Shown here: piece after piece, positions 56,148 to 64,000 of the stretch
Layout: the number at the start of each line of letters is the position of its first letter
Position numbering within the stretch: position 1 is the first letter of the stretch
Assembly: GCA_047495785.1 (NCBI GenBank)
Contig: JBLDXI010000033.1
Span: forward strand, 124,001 to 188,000
Direction of reading: 5' to 3'
DNA length: 64,000 nucleotides
Source: Lepidodermella squamata
Taxonomy: Eukaryota; Gastrotricha
Made by a program: the position numbers and the translations under genes
The notes under the pieces: model-generated
The model's database searches: none
The model's input: the letters and a program-made list of their open reading frames with translations, nothing else
What the model was told of the DNA's origin: nothing

Positions 56148-58484
56148 TCATGGCTCCCTTCTCAACTTGGGCAATACAAAAATGGCGAAAGTGCTGATGG
56201 AATATATAAGAAGCCAGGCGGACAACAGCAACGCTTTACCACAAAATGACGCTGAAGTTGTAAGAGTTACAAAAACCAGTAGAAAACCCATCAACAAGAC
56301 ACATTGATTCACTGCTGCAAGTGAGATGGCCTTGAATTCTAGTCGCAAAGTATTTTCCAACTTATAATATCCTAACCTGTTACAAATGAACAGAGTGCCA
56401 ATCATCAAAACGAAGTCGGTCGAGAAAAGCATAGCTACCAGTTCAATCAAATGAGGTGTAAAACAGTATGTCTCCACGAAATCAATATACGCATCCATAT
56501 ACGCGTCAAAGTGTGGCAGTGATACACTGAATTCGATTTGAGCCCTGAAAAGGCTTGAGAATCCAATTAGGATCGCCACTTTAAAGGCGAAATAAAAGCC
56601 TGAGGCAAATCCTGTTTTCTTGGAAATTAATGGACTTCGGCTATCAAATGTAACCGTAGAATCACTACTTTTAGACTTCTTAGGCTTCTTGGATTTGGTC
56701 TTCCTCGCTCGGGCTTTCCGTTTCCTTCCAGCAGATTTTCGATTATCACAATCAATATCCACTACTCTAAGGGTTATCTCACTAGGAGTAACTCTTTTAA
56801 TACCTGCCAATATCCGAGCACCGTGGATGAAGACGAAACATTTTATCAAGGCTACTGCTATGCCAAAGACGATAAATCTCATCCTGCATTCAACCTCTGG
56901 GAACCAGTTTGATCCGACAGGAATAAGAATAGCCGCGCTGTTCATTAGCAGGCAAATTGAAAGGAGTAAAGATGCACTTCGCGTTTTGAATACAACTGTG
57001 GAAGCTTTCCGCCTTATAAAAGTATATATCGAAATGCATTGAATGGTAGATACACCAAGTGCAAGAAAAGTTGTTACTTGGTTTGGATCGCATAATATCG
57101 GGATATCAATTGTATCAGATAAATCCTTCGGTGCTTTGCTCAACGGCCATTTTGGTTCCCCCAGCTGTATAATTGAGTAGTTACGTAAGTCGAAACTAAG
57201 ACTCGTTTTTCGCTCAAGTTTCACAAGAAGGCCAATTGTAGCATTTCTCATTTGAACGATCCAGAAATGGTCATTTGATACTTCGCCTAATTTTTTGAAC
57301 GCAAGTCGACCCAGCCGGAAACCATACAAATCAGTGTTAGCTGACACATTTCTCACAATATCAGCAACGAAAGCGGGGTACGTTTCGAATGCCGCTAAGC
57401 TAAGGTTCTGCGATCTCAAAATCTGATCTGCTTTGTCTGCGTTCATAACGGCTGTCAAAATCGCATCGTGACAAATGTATCGCGTCGAAAAATCCGGTGA
57501 CAAGGCATACGGTCTCATATAAGTGTCGAACTCAACAATTGAGTGGCCTAATGATGATATCGCCCTCGATGAGGACGTAGACAAATTCACCGGAACCGGA
57601 AGCGAACCGGTAAAGAAGTATATTTCAAGCTGCTCAAAAACTATCTCTATCGTGCAGCCTTCAACTATCGGGAAATCGAGCTGATCCATCTCAAAAGAAC
57701 ACCACAGTAAATTGACAAAAACATAATATGGAGACCGCATACCAACAAGATGAGAGAGGCATAGAAATTTTAAGCAATTGTTTCGCGTAGATAACGATAG
57801 AACGATGATCCTTGCGTCGCTAATGTTGAGTGCAGTTACAGTTTCAATGTTGATTTCAAACGTGCTGTCATAAAGGACTACTTCTATACCATTATTACTG
57901 GCAATTTCATTCATGCGATCTGCAACAAGATAGTCATTCGAGTTGTTAGCGTTGGTCAAAATTGCGATTTCTCGCCACTGTCCGATGAGCTTGAGGAATG
58001 CCAATCCGGCTACAACATTAAATTCAGTTGAAGTTTGAACCGTGAAAAGTGAACTGAAAAGATCAGCTTTCCTAGAAATTGCCGGTCCGCTACAACGCGG
58101 TGAATATTGCGTGAGTTGAAGATGTTTCAGAGTCAAGGCTACGGTGTTGCATGACGTTGTGGGCCCGAAAACGATTGGAGCCATAAAGCTCTCAGCCCAT
58201 TCACTTTGTCTTCGGTAGAAACTTATGGCGCCAGAATTAGCGAGAACGGCCTCTGGACCTTCATTTTCTATCTGGAGACGAAAAACAAAATCGGGCAGAA
58301 TATCCTGCCGGCTATTTACGGAATCGATAACAAATCTGACAGCTGCTTCACATGCAGACAATTGACTGTCGTTTCTTGCTGGTAGAAAGGCAAGCATTGT
58401 CAAGTAGACCGACGAGTTGTCCTGCTGAGCGAGAATCACCCCAATACCTCCAATACAACATAAAACTAGGGTTTCAATGAGCAT
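56148..58484 (-). CDS. Class C GPCR-like receptor, copy 1
   Basis: Single exon, 778 residues. It has a signal peptide (about 1-19), the same extracellular ligand-binding fold as its neighbours (VYLTMLAFLP, EAAVRFVIDSVN, MAPIVFGPTTSCNTVALTLKH, EIAILTNANNSNDYLVA) and seven hydrophobic helices in the C-terminal 300 residues. The intracellular loop between TM3 and TM4 has a strongly basic Lys/Arg-Ser run, which differs in sequence from copy 2. No Cys-rich linker is present, so it is GABA-B-like in architecture. An AG (GATCACAG) ends 9 bases before the ATG but lacks a good pyrimidine tract. The lineage-specific tandem array suggests a chemosensory or neuromodulatory receptor group; that is inference. 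Confidence 0.82.
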   Translation of the reverse strand: MLIETLVLCCIGGIGVILAQQDNSSVYLTMLAFLPARNDSQLSACEAAVRFVIDSVNSRQDILPDFVFRLQIENEGPEAVLANSGAISFYRRQSEWAESFMAPIVFGPTTSCNTVALTLKHLQLTQYSPRCSGPAISRKADLFSSLFTVQTSTEFNVVAGLAFLKLIGQWREIAILTNANNSNDYLVADRMNEIASNNGIEVVLYDSTFEINIETVTALNISDARIIVLSLSTRNNCLKFLCLSHLVGMRSPYYVFVNLLWCSFEMDQLDFPIVEGCTIEIVFEQLEIYFFTGSLPVPVNLSTSSSRAISSLGHSIVEFDTYMRPYALSPDFSTRYICHDAILTAVMNADKADQILRSQNLSLAAFETYPAFVADIVRNVSANTDLYGFRLGRLAFKKLGEVSNDHFWIVQMRNATIGLLVKLERKTSLSFDLRNYSIIQLGEPKWPLSKAPKDLSDTIDIPILCDPNQVTTFLALGVSTIQCISIYTFIRRKASTVVFKTRSASLLLSICLLMNSAAILIPVGSNWFPEVECRMRFIVFGIAVALIKCFVFIHGARILAGIKRVTPSEITLRVVDIDCDNRKSAGRKRKARARKTKSKKPKKSKSSDSTVTFDSRSPLISKKTGFASGFYFAFKVAILIGFSSLFRAQIEFSVSLPHFDAYMDAYIDFVETYCFTPHLIELVAMLFSTDFVLMIGTLFICNRLGYYKLENTLRLEFKAISLAAVNQCVLLMGFLLVFVTLTTSASFCGKALLLSAWLLIYSISTFAIFVLPKLRREP

Positions 58485-60260
58485 TAAAGCTTTCTGTGAT
58501 CAAATATGCGTATCTGAGAATTCGTGTTATAGGTTTCCTCTACTAAAATAGCTCCAGCAAATCACTCGAGAAGTGGCTGAACTCTTCGCCAGTGACTGAA
58601 ATTCGACTCTGACTTTGCCGAAATGTTAGGTAGTCATTTCCGACTCATCGAGCGCATAATGTACCTGACAATCGCCTCTGCACCAAATGCGTGCGCCTTT
58701 ATCTTTTCCTGTCATGGGTATAGCTATTGGATTGTCTGCTGTCACTGCCGGTTTTTGAACCCGAAGGTATAAGGACAAATGAAACGTTTTCTGCTCTTGT
58801 TTCTTGAACCTCTTTAATCGCACATGTTTCACACTCAACACAAAAATTGAATGGATGAAGTGATCGCCATGGGATGCTGGCGTTGGTTGGCAACCAGGTC
58901 CATATTCGACTGACCTTTCGGCTCATCGGTCAACTACTATGCGTCAACTAGAAAATTGAAGCCTCCCATCGTGAACCAACAATACATATAGCATAAAAAT
59001 TGCTACTAGAAATTTGACAGACGCCCGTAGACCGAAGTAGAGTTTTGGAGATTTGTGTGGCTAATTATCCCCAGCTCGCGCTTGCAGCAAACTGGACCCA
59101 AGTAATTGAGAAACCTATCTCAGCCTACGGAGTTCGGTCAGGGTATCTGTAGGGTACCAGTTACAAAAAATGGGCCAATAATCGAATGGGCCAATTCACT
59201 GATTTTTAGTGAATCATTTGTCTTTTGAAGCTGTGAATGCAAGCTGAAATATTCGCAATTCATTCGATTTCCTGGATCAATATGCTGCTCAGAAACAGAT
59301 TATAATGAATTGTCAAACCGTCCACAGTCAATATCATGTCATTGCGATATGCATAAAAATGCAAAAATTAAAGCCGAGATGAAAATTAAGTCCAATTTGC
59401 TGGGAATCGAGCATCAGAGAAGTCTTCAATAAACTGCGCAGTACCTTTTCAAGAAACCTTTTCATTCATCTGAAGAAAGATGATAGGAGGCTTCTGACTT
59501 GACTTGGGAACTCAGTCATTCATTGAGCAAAAATTGCGGAGCCGCTAACATCCAAATAGCACTCAACATCATCTGAAGCCGGGGGTTAGTTCGGAAAAAT
59601 ATGGCAGACGTCATTCGTGCTCATTGGAGGCTCAAATTTTAATTACCTCAGCGACTTTACGATTCGCATCAAAGAACCAACCAATTTTTAAACTATTTTT
59701 CTCGACTTTTATTGTGATTGTACCACCAGCTTGTCAGTCAAAATCGGTCAAAAATGAAACAAAGTTACCGTATTTGTTCCAATAGTAGCCCATCCACAGC
59801 CCAGGGTTGAGGGGTCAAAACAAACAAACATTCGACGAAAACAAAAAATGAACGATTCACCAAATATTAATTTTTGAAATTTTTGAAATGTCGAGGTTGA
59901 AATTTTAGTAGCCTGGGCTGTTATAGGAACAAATACGGTGCCATTTTTTTCCTTCAATCCATGATGGCTGTCCTCGCCGAGTATCCATATTGCTCGTCGA
60001 AAATACGGCAATGAGGTCAAAGCAATAATAACGCGTGCACCTAAACGTGTCGTACACGCGCGCACTTCATTCATAAAAAATTACGTTTAGAGCAATAGAC
60101 GATAACTTCCGTTATAATAAAATAAGGTTGAAAGGCTCTATGCTGTAGATGGACAAACGCCATCTTTAGCTGCAATAAGGCTGTGATTTTCTGTTTGCCC
60201 TGTCTAACAAAATTAATAGGTTCCACAATTTTCTCACTTTCATTATTTTTCCTCGTGTTT
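58485..60260. other. Divergent region between GPCR copy 1 and the TPR gene
   Basis: About 1.8 kb without supported coding sequence; promoters of both flanking genes should be here. It includes an imperfect inverted repeat at 59767-59939. Minus-strand frames at 58626-58926 and 59748-60074 have no recognisable features. Confidence 0.4.
59767..59939. repeat. Imperfect inverted repeat, possible foldback/MITE remnant
   Basis: The left arm at 59767-59805 begins ACCGTATTTGTTCC and ends AGCCCAGG. The right arm at 59911-59939 begins CCTGGGCT (one base in) and ends GGAACAAATACGGT. Arms pair with a small asymmetric bulge around a loop of about 105 bp. Confidence 0.6.
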
Positions 60261-60265
60261 TGTAG
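60257..60265 (+). other. 3' splice site upstream of the TPR gene ATG
   Basis: TTTTTCCTCGTGTTTTGTAG ends at 60265, eight bases before the ATG at 60274. Confidence 0.5.
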
Positions 60266-60273
60266 ATATTATC

Positions 60274-60802
60274 ATGAAAACTTTTGAGGCTTTGTTCGGT
60301 AAATTCGAGTACGGTGATAAAATTTCTTCGCCGAATGCAGACGTATCGGAAACACTAAACTTGTTAACCGGTATCAAATCAGTCAGCGATGTTACGCAGC
60401 TACACAAGAATATTCGAACCGAACTGAGCGGCGGTGAATCCTTCCTAAAAGAAATCGCTGATAAGCAAGAAAAGCTGCGTCTTGAAGGCAACAAATTATA
60501 CGAAGCTGAAGATTTTCTCGGCGCCTTTGAGACATACAAATCAGCGGTTTGTTCGAGCGACTGGCCGCCGCCCAGCGACACTCGTTTCTACACAAATGCC
60601 GCGCTATGTTTGATTCGGCTGCAACGGTTCGAGGAAGCGGCCGTCTACTCGAAGTTGGCCTTTCAAATCGACAAAAATTCCGCCCGGGCGTGCCAGTTGT
60701 GTGCCATGGCTTTCACGCATTTGGGCTACGACGAAATAGCTGGTAAACATCTGAGAGACATTCGGTACGCCATGCCTCCTGTAACCCCAGATTTTCTCAA
60801 AG
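60274..60802 (+). CDS. TPR protein, first exon (partial)
   Basis: The exon encodes 176 residues and ends at a good donor (G|GTAAGA). Reading through would give only ten more residues and a stop. Residues from about 65 onwards form tetratricopeptide-type helices (LRLEGNKLYEAEDFLGAFETYKSAV; FYTNAALCLIRLQRFEEAAVYS; ACQLCAMAFTHLGYDEIAGKH), a co-chaperone-like TPR block of about three repeats. The N-terminal 60 residues are unassigned. Such N-terminal TPR blocks occur in many proteins, including SMYD4, so the gene's identity depends on exons I cannot locate. The next exon must lie beyond a long intron or outside the window. Confidence 0.65.
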
Positions 60803-63800
60803 GTAAGAAAATTTGTCATCCGGCACGTGAATGATTTCATCCGAAGTGCGACTCAATTTTAACAGTATTTACTCCTTAATTACAACTGCCTTGCATTTAA
60901 ATTTCCCTACGTACCGTAATGTTGGGCAATAGTCTGTATTTCAAAAGTTAAATGTAGCTTTTGTTCTAAAAATTTGTTTATGCATTTTTTCGTCAGACGT
61001 ACCTATGTCTTCATTTTATCCGACAACCTAAAATTTGACATTTCTGGTGGAAATAAGACATATATGTCTGAATATGTCTGATAAAAGAAGATGTCTGATG
61101 TCTGATGAAAACAGTTTTGCTCTCCGGAAATTGGAAACCGAAGTGAAATTTTACCTGCAAATCCATAATTTTTCAATATTGAAATTTAACACGCGTTTGC
61201 CCAATTTCAGATTAGCCCTCCGATTTATTTTCGCCACTGGAAAGAAATTGCGAAAAATTGTACGCGAATTTGGAGTAAATTGTGATTTTTCGCTAAGCTG
61301 CTGTCCACTGGTTTGAAGTTCGCGAAACTAGTTGATGCGCGATTAAAAAATCACTGATATAATTCCCTGAAGCTAAAAGCCTAATGTCTTCGATGCTGTT
61401 CTAGAGAGTAAGGTCTTTTATATTGCTTAAGAAAGAAAACAAAAAATAACGTAACGAAATATAATGCGAGGGGAGCGAGCCGATTTTTCGGCGATTCGCC
61501 TCTGAAAATGCGAAAATAAGCATCTCGAAGCTGGTTTTTTTCTTAATAGGAAGGAATTTTAGGTCTCCTTCTAACTTCCTTTCGGACAGATTCCAGATCA
61601 TTGAAAATTGGCACTAATGAAAATAGGAACTGTTGGCTTAGGGGAATAGAAAACAAGAGGAAAATGGATATTTTTCGATTTAGTTGCACAAAAATTGCGA
61701 ATTGTTAACTCAAAAAAATTCCTAAACCTGGCCGGCTTCATAAGGTTTGAAAATTGTACGCCGATTAACTATGCCCCTACCCCTTTTACTCAACGAAGTA
61801 TTTTTATAATATGGAATATTATAAGGAATATAAGGAATAAGGATGAGGACTATTTTTTGTGTCTGCCACTGAGCGTGGTCCAGTGGGCAAAAATCGGAAC
61901 ACTGATTATTCGATTATTTGAGACGCACACGAAGAAAAATTGAGAAATTGCAAGATCTAATTTATTTCCGTCTTAATTGCTCCATCGCTCAATTGTGTTT
62001 GGAAACCCAGAACCCATTCTCTACGATCAACTCGCAATTTCTTTGTACTATTCCGAAGTCTTTTTGCCTGATTCAAAATTCTTATTCGGTCAGTTACATT
62101 TTTCCGCACAGGCCCTGGCAAATCCTATCGAAATTATATTTGCCCGTTTACAAATGAAAAGTGGGGCTTGGCGAAATTTTCGACTTCGTGAGAATTGTGT
62201 ACCACTTTGAAGATTGATGAACAAGGAGTCGAGGGTTAATCTTTTTTCATCTTGCCAAAATATTTTTTCATCTTGCCAAACATCTTTTTCTATCTAACCG
62301 AAAATTTCCATCTTTATTCATCTAACCAGCATTTTCTTAGGTTGACATGAATTTAAAAAAAAAAATCTAAAAAATACGATAAGATAAGAAAAATAAAATA
62401 AATAAAAAGAGGTTGATTATCAGGGTCGCTGAGAAATCGGGCTTGAAAGTTCACCAGTGAAAAATGCAAATTTCGAAAAAAGTGCGACTAAAATTAAGTT
62501 ATTGATGCCTCAATTAATAATTTCCTGCGCAATAAATTCTAGTGTCTCCACATCAACCTGAATCAATTATACTTGAGTGCGACACTCTTGTGTTTACTGC
62601 ATTTTAAGGAGAATGGGAGCATCCTAGAGGTCTGAAATTTGTAAATTAAAAATTCTCAAGAAAAAAGTGACAACATGTTAAGTCAACACACTTTTTATAG
62701 ATTTGCTGGAAAATGAAAAAAGTTCGCCGAACCTCACTTTTCACTCGTTAAAACGGTCATTTTGGTTGTTTTTGCGGGACTTGACTGCTGATAATTTTAG
62801 GCGGACTTAGAGTGAACGGTTCTAACTTCGGACACGAAACAGTCAAAGAATTCTCGGCTTCTGTGGGAATGAAATGGGGGAAAGTGCCAAGTGGCAAACC
62901 TGTGGCCTGGCTATCTGGCTACCTGTAGCAATTTTCCAAATTTTTACATCTATTTGCCTTGATTTCCTGTTAATTGTTCAGCCATCATGGCGCTGTCCGA
63001 AGTTAGGGCCCTAAGTGCCCTAATTTCGGACACATCAAGGTAAATCACATTCACCTTGAATTTGGAGTCATTCGAAAGCCCTCTACTAGGCGATGAGGAA
63101 TATCTGGTTTGCCGCTTTAAAAAAGATCACATAGCATCGATAAAAAATATTTATATTTGAAAAAATTCATGAACAATTTGGCGTATTTTGACTAGATTTC
63201 CTTGAGACAAAGGTATACAGTAACTAGATAACAATGGGAGTGGCAAGTGTGCACCTTAAATTTAGGGTTCCAGCACTAATATTGAGACTCCGGCCCTAGA
63301 TTTCCACTAAATATGGGTTTTCGGGTTTCAAGTCTCCACTAGAATCTAAATTTTCCTCTTATCATGCCTAACCGATAGATCGTCATATTACGAGTATTTT
63401 GCGCTATAAGCGGTCCGTTTACGAGTTATACTTAAGCCTGCAGAGCTGATATCGATTCCAAGTATCGATTTAAAAAATCAGTGATTTTACCGATATCACC
63501 CGTTATGGAACCCAACATCGATAGTTTTCTATGCAGCTTAGGGCACCAGGTAGCTAAAATAACAAATCCTAGGTTCAGGGAGGGCATCAGTATCGATCAA
63601 ACTGAAAACACCGAAATCGCATTAAGAATGTTTGTTCGAGCGGCCGAGTGAAAAATGACCAAAAAAAGCTTTAGAATTATGAAATTATAAAATATGAATA
63701 ATGAAATATGAACTATATGAAATATGAAATAGGTAATATAGCGATTTTCAGATTCAAATGCTTCTTGAAGTAAAAACGCGCGCGAAATGCAAGTGATAAA

Positions 63801-64000
63801 CACGCGGACCTCTGCTAACCGCAAAGAACGAGGCTAACCGCGAAAAAGCGACGGGAAAATCGTGGCTTGAGAATCACTGAATTAAGTAATCCCCTTTGTA
63901 CCTATCATTTTGCATCATTAGTATCTTGATTTCAGGTGAATTTTCAAAGCTAAAAGCAATAGCTAGATTGAACATCAACAAAAATTAAAAATATAAATTT
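60803..64000. other. Probable long intron or intergenic DNA with small repeats
   Basis: About 3.2 kb of AT-rich DNA without a confident exon. It holds short tandem repeats (ATGTCTGAT units at 61064-61108; two TTTTTCATCTTGCCAAA copies at 62241-62280) and a hairpin at 62994-63032. A 77-codon plus-strand frame at 61977-62210 begins with TTG and could be an exon fragment, but no family is recognisable. Confidence 0.4.
62994..63032. repeat. Near-perfect hairpin
   Basis: Arms TGTCCGAAGTTAGGGC-like (62994-63009) and GCCCTAATTTCGGACA (63017-63032) pair over 16 bases with one mismatch around a 7-base loop. A related CTAACTTCGGACAC stretch occurs about 170 bp upstream near 62821. Confidence 0.65.

Noticed and set aside
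59748-60074. 108-codon minus-strand frame across the inverted repeat
   Set aside because: It spans the foldback element and has no domain features.
39240-62020. Weak DNA similarity between about 39265-39310 and 61970-62020
   Set aside because: Only a short, gapped match by eye in AT-rich DNA; not enough to call a dispersed repeat.
1-64000. CRISPR arrays, bacterial operons or ribosome binding sites
   Set aside because: The window is a spliced eukaryotic genome; no spaced direct-repeat array was seen.

Overview
This is a metazoan nuclear genome window. Genes are split by short GT-AG introns (many of about 46-56 bp, a few of several hundred), 3' ends carry AATAAA signals, and the gene set is animal: Cys-loop receptor subunits, a KIDINS220 ARMS scaffold, a mitochondrial-type P450, UBAP2L/Lingerer, an ADAMTS-like/papilin matrix protein, class C GPCR-like receptors. 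ShKT domains, single-exon receptor families, very short introns and strong 3' splice sites a few bases before many start codons suggest a compact protostome genome that may use spliced-leader trans-splicing (tardigrade, rotifer, chaetognath or nematode-like animals are possible). I cannot name the species. The exon models below were built by hand from splice consensus and reading-frame continuity; summed exon lengths are divisible by three in every complete model.

Layout. 1-186: start of a secreted protein leaving the window on the minus strand. 707-3754: two tandem single-exon Cys-loop channel subunits. 5174-19449: five minus-strand genes in transcription order P450, KIDINS220, EBAG9/RCAS1, TRIP4/ASC-1, and a predicted N-myristoylated coiled-coil protein; several gaps are only about 125-390 bp. 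20534-24914: UBAP2L/Lingerer (plus). 26036-27450: GLMP lysosomal membrane protein (minus), divergent from CFAP161 (plus, 28027-29105). 29589-33101: ADAMTS-like/papilin protein (minus) with a tRNA-Val(CAC) inside its first intron. 35916-39094: a single-pass receptor-like protein with LamG-like, EGF, two ShKT and five CCP/sushi modules. 41228-44416: GRAMD2-like GRAM protein. 48545-58484: two type II Golgi-type glycosyltransferase-like genes directly downstream of three tandem single-exon class C GPCR-like genes, the last truncated. 60274-60802: first exon of a TPR protein (plus), probably continuing beyond a long intron.

How the genes relate. Most are single-copy conserved genes: TRIP4 is a transcription coactivator/ASCC subunit, UBAP2L an RNA-granule protein, KIDINS220 a neurotrophin/ephrin-type signalling scaffold, CFAP161 ciliary, GLMP lysosomal. 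The accessory-looking parts are the two local receptor expansions (Cys-loop pair and GPCR trio), the multi-domain sushi receptor and the two glycosyltransferases packed against the truncated GPCR. The most interesting genome-level signals are the recurring 3' splice sites just upstream of start codons, the operon-like spacing, and three GC-AG introns.
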